DNA from: Microbacteriaceae bacterium | GTDB lineage: Bacteria; Actinomycetota; Actinomycetes; Actinomycetales; Microbacteriaceae | Reading direction: 5' to 3' | DNA length: 61,762 nt | Assembly: GCA_003852775.1 (NCBI GenBank) | Contig: RDDZ01000083.1 | Location: 1-61,762, forward strand | Notes under the pieces: model-generated | The model's input: only the letters and a program-made list of their open reading frames with translations | The model's database searches: none | What the model was told of the DNA's origin: nothing | Part shown: positions 17,078-24,294 of the stretch, piece after piece | How the letters are laid out: every line of letters starts with the position of its first letter | Position numbering within the stretch: the stretch's first letter is position 1 | Made by a program: the position numbers and the translations under genes

Positions 17078-17117
17078 GAGGGCTCCGGAGGTGCGTGCGG
17101 GTCGGAACATCCGAACG

Positions 17118-17572
17118 CTAGCGACGGTCGGGGCTCGCCGATGAGCCCGTGCGCGGCCTCCGGACGAACCCGGACAGTCCTGCGCCCCCGTCTGGCAGCA
17201 GGCGCAGCGCGGCGATCGCGAGGCCGTACGCGATCCAGGTCGACAGGGGGAAGCTGCGGGGCGCGCCGCACACGTCGACGCGGCGGCAACACGCCTCCGC
17301 AATGCACCTGCCGTCGCGTCGTCGGCTCCCAGCGCGACGGCCACATCGACGACGAGCTCGGCGCTCAGCCGGGAGCGGCCGGGTCGGAACAGGTCGTACA
17401 CCGACGACCGGGGGATGCGCGCCGCGGCGGGGGCGAGGCCGCGAGCCTCGCGCAGGGTCGTCGCGCGCGCCGCGACCTTCGCGTAGCTCGGGGCGCCTGC
17501 GGACAGGCGCAACTCACGCAAACCCCGAACGACGTCGTCGAGCGTCTCGGGCTCGTGCGGACCCCCTGCCAC
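17118..17572 (-). pseudogene. HTH regulator-like gene, probably frameshifted
   Basis: From GTG 17572 the frame encodes an N-terminal HTH region: LDDVVRGLRELRLSAGAPSY, then IPRSSVYDLFRPGRSRL and LVVDVAVALGAD, which resembles HTH domains heading actinobacterial NB-ARC or TPR regulators. After about 85 residues this frame turns into low-quality sequence. A different frame from around 17300 gives a plausible hydrophobic stretch (STWIAYGLAIAALRLLP) ending at a TAG at 17118. One small indel near 17290-17310 would join them. The rest of a usual regulator is absent, so the gene appears decayed. Confidence 0.45.
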
Positions 17573-17628
17573 GCTCCGATTGTGGCAGGGGGCGGGGCGG
17601 CTTCGGCGACCACCGGGTCGCGCCCGCC

Positions 17629-18822
17629 TCACTCCTCTGTCGGGATGGGCTCCGCGGGGAGCTTGCGCACGCGCGCGCGGCGCCGCCGCCGCTCGGGGAT
17701 CATCGAGCGCATCTCCTCGAGCTTGCCGAAGCACAGCAGGCGGTCGCCCGCGTCGAGCAGCACCCCCTTGCGCGGGTTCGGGATCACCTGCGCGCCGCGG
17801 TGCAGGGTGAGCACCGTGATGTCGCGGTCCCACAGGCCGGACTCGCCGATCGTCTTGCCGACGAGGTCCGCGTTCCCGTGCACGAGCAGCTCGGCCACGC
17901 CGTAGCCGGTCGACACCGTGAGGCGCTGGCGCACGTCGATCTCGGGGAAGGCCACCTGGTTGGCGATGTAGTCGATGATCGCCCCCGCGACATCCAGCTG
18001 GGTGGCTTCCTCGATGCCCTGCAGGCCGGGCGAGGAGTTGACCTCCATGACGAGCGGGCCGTCGGTGCCCTCGAGCATGTCGACGCCCGCGACGCGCAGG
18101 CCCATGATCTGGGCCGAGCGCACGGCGGCCTGCTCGTACTCGGGAGCGAGGTCGACCTTCTCGACGGTGCCGCCGCGGTGCACGTTCGAGCGGAACTCGT
18201 CGCCCTTCGCGGTGCGGCGCATCGCTGCGACGACCCGGTCGCCCACGACGAGGGCGCGGATGTCGCGGCCGCGGCTCTCGGAGACGAAGTGCTGGATGAG
18301 CACATTCTGGTTGGTCGATTGGAGCGTCTCGATGATGGCCTCGGCCGTCTTCACCTCGGGGGCGAGGATCACGCCGATGCCCTGGGTGCCCTCGAGCAGC
18401 TTGATGACGACGGGGGCGCCACCGACGCGCTCGATCGCGGGGCGCACATCCGCGCGGTTGCGCACGAACGCCGTCGCCGGCATCCCGATGTTGTGACGGG
18501 AGAGGATCTGGTTGGCCCTCAGCTTGTCGCGCGCGTTCGAGATGCCGTTGGCCGTGTTGGGCGTGTAGACGTCCATCTGCTCGAACTGCCGCACCACGGC
18601 GGTGCCGAAGTAGGTGATCGAGGCGCCGATGCGCGGCAGGACCGCGTCGTAGTCGGACAACGGACGACCGCGGTACTGCAGGTCGGGCTCCTCGCCCGAA
18701 AGGTCGATCGCGAAACGCAGCGTGTTGAGCACCTTGACGTCGTGCCCGCGCTGCTGCGCGGCCGCACGGAGGCGCTGGGTAGAGTACGCACGCGGGGCGC
18801 GAGAGAGGATGGCGAGTTTCAT
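17629..18822 (-). CDS. rimK: RimK-family ATP-grasp ligase with C-terminal RCK_C-like domain
   Basis: The 397-residue protein has the RimK N-terminus (MKLAILSRAPRAYSTQRL), a preATP-grasp region and ATP-grasp landmarks (VIKLLEGTQGIGV, EVNSSPGLQGIE). The family adds glutamates to the tail of ribosomal protein S6 or to related substrates. About 85 extra residues at the C-terminus (TVSTGYGVAELLV through LLCFGKLEEMRSM) resemble a TrkA-C/RCK_C domain, an additional ligand-sensing module seen in some actinobacterial RimK. ATG 18822 gives the family start. It is divergent from rimB with only 27 bases between start codons. Confidence 0.85.
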   Translation of the reverse strand: MKLAILSRAPRAYSTQRLRAAAQQRGHDVKVLNTLRFAIDLSGEEPDLQYRGRPLSDYDAVLPRIGASITYFGTAVVRQFEQMDVYTPNTANGISNARDKLRANQILSRHNIGMPATAFVRNRADVRPAIERVGGAPVVIKLLEGTQGIGVILAPEVKTAEAIIETLQSTNQNVLIQHFVSESRGRDIRALVVGDRVVAAMRRTAKGDEFRSNVHRGGTVEKVDLAPEYEQAAVRSAQIMGLRVAGVDMLEGTDGPLVMEVNSSPGLQGIEEATQLDVAGAIIDYIANQVAFPEIDVRQRLTVSTGYGVAELLVHGNADLVGKTIGESGLWDRDITVLTLHRGAQVIPNPRKGVLLDAGDRLLCFGKLEEMRSMIPERRRRRARVRKLPAEPIPTEE

Positions 18823-18849
18823 GCGGGGGGCGCCTGTCAAGATGGTGCG

Positions 18850-19332
18850 GTGAGCGAGAGATCCCATTCAAACACCCTCGCGGGGTGGCGCGAGTGGGTG
18901 CAGCTGCCCGATGTCGGCGTCCCGTGGATCAAAGCCAAGCTCGACACGGGCGCCCAGACCTCGTCGATCCACGCCTACGACGTGGAGACCTTCGATCGCG
19001 ACGGCGAGGCGTGGGTGCGGTTCGGCATCCGTCCCTGGCAGAAGTCGGACGCCGACGAGGTGACCGTCGAGCGCCCCGTCGTCGACGTGCGCCGCGTGCG
19101 CAGCTCGTCGGGCCACGTCGACGAGCGCTTCGTCGTGTCGCTGCCGCTCGTGCTCGTCGGCCACCGCGTCGACGCCGAGGTGACCCTCAGCAACCGCGAC
19201 TCGATGGGGTTCCGGATGCTGATCGGCCGCGAGGCGCTCAGCCGCGGCTTCGTCGTCGACTCGGCGCGCTCCTTCCTCGGCGACCGTGCCCCGCGGCCGA
19301 TGCGCCGCCGCAACCGCGGCGACGACATCTGA
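18850..19332 (+). CDS. rimB: RimB-like retropepsin-fold protease (PF05618)
   Basis: The 160-residue protein contains WIKAKLDTGAQTSSIHA near residues 25-41. The DTGA is the aspartic-protease signature of the family once named putative ATP-dependent zinc protease, now described for RimB. A MGFRMLIGREALS strand follows near 117-129. RimB is known to work with RimK in Pseudomonas, and here the two genes are divergent neighbours. The GTG at 18850 is the only start that leaves the domain complete. Confidence 0.8.
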   Translation: MSERSHSNTLAGWREWVQLPDVGVPWIKAKLDTGAQTSSIHAYDVETFDRDGEAWVRFGIRPWQKSDADEVTVERPVVDVRRVRSSSGHVDERFVVSLPLVLVGHRVDAEVTLSNRDSMGFRMLIGREALSRGFVVDSARSFLGDRAPRPMRRRNRGDDI

Positions 19333-19338
19333 CGGCCC

Positions 19339-19351
19339 TATCTTGGTGCGC
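19339..19351 (+). promoter_or_regulatory. Leaderless promoter of ion-channel gene
   Basis: TATCTT, seven bases, then GTG at 19352, which decides between the two nearby GTG codons at 19346 and 19352. Confidence 0.5.
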
Positions 19352-20176
19352 GTGACCACCACCGTCCCCGCGCTCCCCGGCGTCCGCGGTCGCGTCCTGC
19401 GGCTCGTCGAGTCGAAGCCGTTCCAGCGCGGCATCATCGCGCTCATCCTCGTCAACGCCGTCATCCTCGGCCTCGAGACCTACCCGGCCGTGGTCGAGGC
19501 GTTCGGCGAGCCGCTGCACGGCGTCAACACCGTGATCATCGCGATCTTCGTGATCGAGATCGCGCTTCGGATCTACGCGTACGGGTGGCGCTTCTTCACC
19601 AACGGGTGGAACCTCTTCGACCTGTTCGTCGTCGTCGTGGCGCTCATCCCCGCGGGCGCGGAGGCGGGCGTGCTGCGGGTGCTGCGCCTCCTGCGCGTGC
19701 TGCGCCTGCTCTCGGCCGTGCGCTCGATGCGGCTCGTCGTCGCCGCGCTCGGCGCCGCGATCCCCGGCATCGCCTCGATCGGTGGCCTGCTCGTGATGAT
19801 CGTCTACGTCTTCGCGGTGGCCTCGACGACCCTGTTCAGCGCCCCGCTGCCGACGGCGTTCGGCGACCTGTGGCTCTCCACCGTGACACTTTTCCGGCTC
19901 ATGATCGGCGACGGCTGGACGGAGGCGGTGGCCCCGCTCGCCGCCGAGGAGAGCTGGGTGTGGGGCTACTTCATCCTCTACACAGTGGTCACGACGCTCG
20001 TCGTGCTCAACCTGCTGATCGCCGTCGTCGTCGAGGCCATGGAGCGGATGAAGCTGGCCGACCCCGACGACGAGCCCGAGCCCCCGACGGCGGGCGAGGC
20101 CGCGATCCTCGCGGAGCTGCGCGAGCTGCGCGCCGAGGTCGCGCGCCTCGAGGGCGTGATCGCGCCCCGCGGCTGA
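19352..20176 (+). CDS. Voltage-gated-like ion channel (single-domain, NaChBac superfamily)
   Basis: The 274-residue protein has six hydrophobic helices. S4 carries arginines at every third position (VLRVLRLLRVLRLLSAVRSMR), the mark of a voltage sensor. The pore region reads TLFRLMIGDGWTEA, aligning with the TLFQxxTLESW filter of NaChBac-type channels but with GDGW in place of LESW. The C-terminus is a predicted coiled coil (LAELRELRAEVARLEG), expected to hold a tetramer. It is probably a cation channel; ion selectivity cannot be stated. Confidence 0.85.
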   Translation: MTTTVPALPGVRGRVLRLVESKPFQRGIIALILVNAVILGLETYPAVVEAFGEPLHGVNTVIIAIFVIEIALRIYAYGWRFFTNGWNLFDLFVVVVALIPAGAEAGVLRVLRLLRVLRLLSAVRSMRLVVAALGAAIPGIASIGGLLVMIVYVFAVASTTLFSAPLPTAFGDLWLSTVTLFRLMIGDGWTEAVAPLAAEESWVWGYFILYTVVTTLVVLNLLIAVVVEAMERMKLADPDDEPEPPTAGEAAILAELRELRAEVARLEGVIAPRG

Positions 20177-20184
20177 CGCCCGGG

Positions 20185-20666
20185 TCAGCGCTCGAGCGCG
20201 AGCCTCACGCCCCACGCGAGCGCGGGCGCATCGGTGGGGATGAACTGTGGCAGCACCGCGACGTAGAAGGCGCCGACCTTCGGGTTGAGCAGGTTTGTCG
20301 TCGCGCCCTGCCGGAGACCCGCCCAGAACGAGTCGGCGCGCGCGTCGACCGCGGGCTCGGAGTGCCGCGGTCCGCGGATCGCCGACCACAGCATCCGGAG
20401 CCCGATCCACACGAGGTACAGCGCGCCCGCGAACCGCAGCACGTCGTAGGCGAGCTGGGAGGCGAGCAGCAGCGCGCTCACGCCGACCGCGGCGGCGGCA
20501 CCCCACGCGAGCACCCCGCTTGGATGCCGGCGACAGCTCCCCAGGCGCGGCCGCGGCCCGCGACGGCGGCCGTGCGCAGCACGAGCGCGGTGTCGAGTCC
20601 GGGCGTGACCGTCAGCAGGGCGACGACGAGCCCGAACGCGAGCAGGACGTCGGCGGGCGGCAGCAC
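20185..20666 (-). pseudogene. LysE/RhtB-type exporter, frameshifted and C-terminally short
   Basis: The first 51 residues (from GTG 20666; LTVTPGLDTALVLRTA and GIQAG) lie in one frame, and the remainder (GVLAWGAAAAVGVSALL through NLLNPKVGAFYVAVLPQF) in another. The junction is at a run of four C on the plus strand near 20515, where one additional base would restore the frame. The product would still end about 40-60 residues earlier than typical LysE proteins, against the end of the ion-channel gene. The homopolymer position means a sequencing error is possible; the missing C-terminus is harder to explain so. Confidence 0.7.
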
Positions 20667-20675
20667 CCCGCCAGC

Positions 20676-21128
20676 CTAGGAGCCGACGGCGCGCTTCACG
20701 AGCTCGGCGATGCGCCGCTCGTCGGCCGCGGTGAGGTCGTTCGTGAGGGCGAAGGCGGTGGGCCACATGGTGCCCTCGTCGAGCTGGGCGTGGTGCTCGA
20801 ACCCGAGTGTCGAGTAGCGGGCCTTGAACTTCTTCGCGTCCTGGAAGAACACGATGTTCTTGCCCTTCAGGTAGTACGCGGGCATGCCGTACCAGAGCTT
20901 GGGGGCGAGCTCCGGCGCCGTCTCGGTGACGATCCGGTGCACGCGCTCGGCGAGGGCGCGGTCCTCGGGGTCCATCGCGGCGATCTTGTCGAGCACCGCC
21001 TGCGCGTCCTGCTCGGGCGTGCTCTTCTTCGAGCGCCGCACCTCGGCGGCATGCTCCTTCATGGCGGCGCGCTCCTCCTCGGTGAAGGCGCCCGCCTCGG
21101 TCTTCGAGGTGGTCTTCTTCGCGGCCAT
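20676..21128 (-). CDS. DUF1801/YdhG-like protein
   Basis: The 150-residue protein has a lysine-rich N-terminus and a YdhG/iron-chaperone-like domain, with KLWYGMPAYYLKGKNIVFFQDAKKFKARYSTLGFEH as its best landmark (about 85-120). The biochemical role of this family is uncertain. The ATG at 21128 follows a TAGCCT box by seven bases, fixing the start; the longer frame runs into the upstream intergenic hairpins. Confidence 0.75.
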   Translation of the reverse strand: MAAKKTTSKTEAGAFTEEERAAMKEHAAEVRRSKKSTPEQDAQAVLDKIAAMDPEDRALAERVHRIVTETAPELAPKLWYGMPAYYLKGKNIVFFQDAKKFKARYSTLGFEHHAQLDEGTMWPTAFALTNDLTAADERRIAELVKRAVGS

Positions 21129-21141
21129 GCCGCCCAGGCTA
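21129..21141 (-). promoter_or_regulatory. Leaderless promoter of DUF1801-type gene
   Basis: Minus-strand TAGCCT, seven bases, then ATG at 21128. Confidence 0.55.
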
Positions 21142-21245
21142 GGCGCGGGTGCACGTCCGGCGCTTCTCGAATCCTGACCGGATGCGGGCGCTGCGGGCGC
21201 CGAGCGGTCCGCCGGCGCAACCGGCGTAGCGGGCGGAGAACGGAA

Positions 21246-21314
21246 CACGCGGCGGGAGCAGGTACTCCCGCCGCGTGGGTGGATCGCCGCCCGGTGGCGC
21301 GGTTGCTCCCGCCG
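21246..21314. repeat. Intergenic GC-rich palindrome plus CTCCCGCCG element
   Basis: CACGCGGCGGGAG (21246-21258) and CTCCCGCCGCGTG (21265-21277) form a perfect 13-base stem with a six-base loop. A further motif TGGCGCGGTTGCTCCCGCCG lies at 21295-21314. The same 20-base motif occurs twice at 32597-32637 and a related hairpin at 28888-28957. It may end padR transcription or be a small repeated element. Confidence 0.6.
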
Positions 21315-21335
21315 GTGAGGCGGCAGCGGATGCGG

Positions 21336-21959
21336 TCAGTCGGCCAGGATGAAGTAGAGCGCCCGGCGCGCCTCGTCGAGCTTCTCGACGGCGGCGGCGC
21401 GCTGCGCGTCGGTGGCCGCGTGGTGGAACTGGCCCACCACGCCCATGAGCCTGCCGACGCTCTGCTGGAGGGCGAGCTCCTGCTCGCTGCGCCTCGGGGC
21501 GCCGGACTCCCACGCGCGCGTGAGCTCCTCGCCGTGCTCGGCGACGTAGGCGCGGCCCGCATCGGTGAGTGTGTACTCGGTGCGCCGGCCCTCGCCGGTC
21601 GCCTCGATGAGCTCCTCGTCGACGAGCTGCTGCAGGGTGGGGTAGACCGAGCCGGGGCTTGGCCGCCAGGTGCCGCCCGTGCGCTCGGCGATCGTCCTGA
21701 TGACGCCGTAGCCGTTGGACGGGCTCTCGGCGAGCACCGACAGGATGACGGAGCGGATGTCGCCGCGACCGGCGCGGCCCTTGCCGCGACCCCGCGGGCC
21801 GGGCCCGAATCCGGGGCCGAAGCCGCCGCCGAAGGGCGGCATCCCGCGCATCGGCGCGTGGACGCCCCACTCGGCCTGGGGGCCGCGGGCGGCGGGGTTG
21901 CGGGGGTCGTGGTGGAACTTGGCGTGACGCTCGTGGCGTCGGAAGGCCTTGGGGTTCAT
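21336..21959 (-). CDS. PadR-family transcriptional regulator
   Basis: The 207-residue protein has a long glycine/proline- and charge-rich N-terminal extension (about 1-65), then a PadR winged helix (DIRSVILSVLAESPSNGYGVIRTIAERTGGTWRPSPGSVYPTLQQL as landmark, about 67-112), and a C-terminal helix for dimerisation. PadR proteins usually repress a neighbouring transporter or enzyme gene. The ATG at 21959 has AAGGAG eight bases upstream. An AT-rich imperfect palindrome just upstream is a likely autoregulatory site. Confidence 0.85.
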   Translation of the reverse strand: MNPKAFRRHERHAKFHHDPRNPAARGPQAEWGVHAPMRGMPPFGGGFGPGFGPGPRGRGKGRAGRGDIRSVILSVLAESPSNGYGVIRTIAERTGGTWRPSPGSVYPTLQQLVDEELIEATGEGRRTEYTLTDAGRAYVAEHGEELTRAWESGAPRRSEQELALQQSVGRLMGVVGQFHHAATDAQRAAAVEKLDEARRALYFILAD

Positions 21960-22012
21960 GATCGTTCTCCTTTCGCGGATCATGATCGCCGCGAGGTATC
22001 GCGACAGGTCAA

Positions 22013-22032
22013 AGATATATCGTTAACTATCG
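22013..22032. promoter_or_regulatory. Candidate PadR operator
   Basis: AGATATATCGTTAACTATCG is centred on GTTAAC (22022-22027) with partly matching ATATATCG/CTATCG arms. It is a rare AT-rich island in the window, about 55-75 bases before the padR start, and resembles PadR autoregulatory boxes. Confidence 0.45.
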
Positions 22033-22132
22033 TTTCGCAAGTCCCTCTGGTAATCGCCGGCGACCGGGCGTACCCTGGTCGCTCAAACCGGGGTACAAGA
22101 CCGGTGGGGTCCTCGAGGTCGAGGAGGGGGAG

Positions 22133-22945
22133 ATGGTGCCGAGCGACGGCGTCCTCAGCGACGCCGTCACCGAAAAGAGCTGGCGCGGTGTTCTGTGGGG
22201 CATCGCGCTGGCGATCGGCGTCGCCTTCCTCGTCTTGGGTGCCCCGCAGCAGGCGCGAGCGGATGACCGCCCCGGCCTCGTCGACGGGCTCGGCTCCCTT
22301 CTGGGTGGAGTCGCCTCGACGGTCGAGGAGGTCGTCGCCCCCGTCGTCGAGCCGCTCCCCGCTCTGCGGGAGCTGCCCGTCGTCGGGTCGATCGTGGGTG
22401 GGGTGGCCGACAGCCGCCCCGTCGCGACGATCACCGAGCCCGTCGCGGGCCTCGTCGAGCGCGTGCTCGGCGTCGACGTCGTCACCCCCGTCGCCGACCC
22501 GGTCGGCGGCCTCGTCGACGGCACGCTCGGGGAGCTCGCGGGAGCACCCGTCGCCTCGCCCCCGCCTGTCGCGCCCGACCCGCGCGACGAGGCCGTCGCC
22601 CACGTGGCGGAGCCGGCTCCCGCAGCCGCGGCCCCCGCATCCGGGTCCCTCGCAGCCGCGTCCCCCGCGCTCGCGGCGACGCGGATCATCCCCATCCTCG
22701 GCAGCGTCGGCGAACTCGGCATCGCCGCCGCGACCGGCGCCGAGGGCCCTGGCGACGGGCCCGTGAGCCTTCCGGGCGGCATCACGCCCACCTCCGCAGT
22801 CACGGCCGCAGGCGCGCCGGTCGGCGCCGCCGCCGCCGTGCTCGGCGCCGGCCTCCTTCTTCTGCTCGCGCGCGGCCGCCTCCGGCCCGTGAACGTCCGG
22901 ATCCCTTCCTCGCCTCCCGGCGCAACCGACTCCTCGCCTGACTGA
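22133..22945 (+). CDS. Secreted or anchored alanine/valine-rich protein, partner of chaplin-like gene
   Basis: The 270-residue protein has a signal peptide (LLWGIALAIGV-like core, cut near ARA-DD at about residue 44), a long region of imperfect VxxVVxPVxxP-type segments, and a C-terminal hydrophobic helix (about 220-245) with a short polar tail. There is no LAxTG motif. The function is unknown. It precedes the chaplin-like gene by about 100 bases in the same direction, and a shared role in the cell surface is inferred. GGAGGGGG lies just before the start; GTG at 22136 is an alternative. Confidence 0.6.
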   Translation: MVPSDGVLSDAVTEKSWRGVLWGIALAIGVAFLVLGAPQQARADDRPGLVDGLGSLLGGVASTVEEVVAPVVEPLPALRELPVVGSIVGGVADSRPVATITEPVAGLVERVLGVDVVTPVADPVGGLVDGTLGELAGAPVASPPPVAPDPRDEAVAHVAEPAPAAAAPASGSLAAASPALAATRIIPILGSVGELGIAAATGAEGPGDGPVSLPGGITPTSAVTAAGAPVGAAAAVLGAGLLLLLARGRLRPVNVRIPSSPPGATDSSPD

Positions 22946-22998
22946 CGCGGGACGCGTCTGCCCACCGCGACCCTGCGGCGGATGGACACACGCGCCCT

Positions 22999-23020
22999 GT
23001 CGCATCCGCCCGGATGCGAC
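22999..23020 (+). terminator. Hairpin between the two surface-protein genes
   Basis: GTCGCATCCG and CGGATGCGAC form a perfect ten-base stem with a two-base loop in the leader of the chaplin-like gene. It may attenuate read-through or shape the leader. Confidence 0.4.
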
Positions 23021-23049
23021 GCACGTCAATCAGGCAAGGAGCCGAATCA

Positions 23050-24186
23050 ATGAACAAGTACGTCTCGCGAGGGCTGTGGACAGTCCTCGCCACGGGGGGC
23101 TTCATGGCCCTCGGAGTCGGCGTCGCGCACGCCGACGCAGGAACATCGGGCCAGGACGGCATCGCCTCCGGCACGCAGGGCATCCTCGGTATCGAGCTGC
23201 CCATCCAGCTGGGCGGCAACGCCATCTCGCTGCTCGGCGACGCCTCGACCTCGGGCGCAGCGACGAGCACGCCCGCGCCCGCGTCCGCCCCGAGCGGCGG
23301 CACGAGCGGCGCGAGCGGGACCGCGTCGGGCACGCAGCTGCTCGCGGGCCTCGGCCTGCCGATCACGCTGGGCGGCAACGCGATCTCGGTGCTCGGCGAC
23401 GCGACGAGCGCGGGCGCCACCACGACGCCGGCCCCCTCGGGTGCCTCGGGCGCCGTGGGCGACGTGCCGTCGGCGAGCACGAGCGGCACGGGCGGCATCC
23501 TCAGCGGCAGCCAGGTGCTCGCCGACCTCGGGCTGCCGGTGACGCTCGGTGGTAACGCGATCTCGGTGCTCGGCGACGCTCGCACGGTCGCCGCGGTGAC
23601 GACGCCTGGAGGGGCGGCCGGTGCCGGGACGGGGGGAACCACCGATGGTGCGGGCAGCATCCTGGGGGGGACGCAGCTGCTCGCGGTGCCGAACCTGCCG
23701 ATCACGTTCGGTGGTAACGCGATCTCGGTGCTCGGCGACGCGACGAGCGCGGGCGCCGCGGTGACGACGCCAGGAGGGGCGGCCGGTGCCGGGACGGGGG
23801 GAACCACCGATGGTGCGGGCAGCATCCTGGGGGGGACGCAGCTGCTCGCGGTGCCGAACCTGCCGATCACGTTCGGCGGTAACGCGATCTCGGTGCTCGG
23901 CGACGCGACGACCGTCGGGACGACGACGGGGGGCGACCCCGGTACCGACCCCGGTACCGACCCGGGCACTGATCCCGGTACCGACCCGGGTACTGATCCC
24001 GGTACCGACCCCGGGACGGATCCGGGCACGGGCCCCGGCGGCGAGCGGCCGCGCTACGCGCTCGCGGCGGTCTCGCTCCTCGCTGAGACGGGTGCCGAGG
24101 GCGGGCTGGCCGCGGCCGCGCTCGCCGGGCTCGTGCTCATGGCGGGCGTGCTGATGGTCGGGCGGACCGCGCTGCGCCGCCGCTGA
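23050..24186 (+). CDS. Chaplin-like repeat surface protein with LAETG sortase signal
   Basis: The 378-residue protein has a signal peptide (about 1-28, ending AHA-DA) and five repeats of a chaplin-like core, each ending in GGNAISxLGDA with LPITLGG-type strands before it. A DPGT repeat linker (about 295-340) and a cell-wall sorting signal follow: LAETG, a hydrophobic helix and GRTALRRR. Chaplins of Streptomyces coat surfaces, and long chaplins are anchored through LAxTG by class E sortases. Here the usual cysteines are missing (GGN in place of CGN). AAGGAG nine bases before the ATG supports the start. Confidence 0.78.
   Translation: MNKYVSRGLWTVLATGGFMALGVGVAHADAGTSGQDGIASGTQGILGIELPIQLGGNAISLLGDASTSGAATSTPAPASAPSGGTSGASGTASGTQLLAGLGLPITLGGNAISVLGDATSAGATTTPAPSGASGAVGDVPSASTSGTGGILSGSQVLADLGLPVTLGGNAISVLGDARTVAAVTTPGGAAGAGTGGTTDGAGSILGGTQLLAVPNLPITFGGNAISVLGDATSAGAAVTTPGGAAGAGTGGTTDGAGSILGGTQLLAVPNLPITFGGNAISVLGDATTVGTTTGGDPGTDPGTDPGTDPGTDPGTDPGTDPGTDPGTGPGGERPRYALAAVSLLAETGAEGGLAAAALAGLVLMAGVLMVGRTALRRR
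23593..23920 (+). repeat. 165-bp tandem duplication within the chaplin-like gene
   Basis: Two almost identical 165-base units begin at 23593 and 23758 (55 residues each, starting AVTTPGGAAGAGTGG). They encode the last two chaplin-like repeats. The near identity, silent sites included, points to recent duplication or gene conversion. Confidence 0.8.
23936..24030 (+). repeat. 12-bp tandem repeats encoding DPGT
   Basis: About eight copies of a 12-base unit (ACCGACCCCGGT and variants) encode an Asp-Pro-Gly-Thr linker before the LAETG anchor. Length variation by slippage is likely. Confidence 0.85.
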
Positions 24187-24216
24187 GCGGTGGGGCCGGG
24201 GGTCGCGCGGTGCCGT

Positions 24217-24251
24217 GTGACACCGCGTGACCCCCGGTGACAGCGTGTGAC
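24217..24251 (+). promoter_or_regulatory. Four GTGAC pentamers spaced exactly 10 bp
   Basis: GTGAC occurs at 24217, 24227, 24237 and 24247, all in the same orientation and on the same face of the helix, 44 bases before the LLM monooxygenase start. The spacing suggests a multimeric regulator binding site. No other copies of this array were seen. Confidence 0.5.
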
Positions 24252-24294
24252 CGGACCGGTCGACTCGCGTGGCGGGGCGAGGCAGCATGCTCGG

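Noticed and set aside
23936-24030. CRISPR-like array
   Set aside because: The 12-bp units are contiguous and coding (DPGT), with no spacers; no cas genes are present.
24217-24251. CRISPR or attachment repeats
   Set aside because: Five-base units at 10-bp spacing are too short and have no associated genes.
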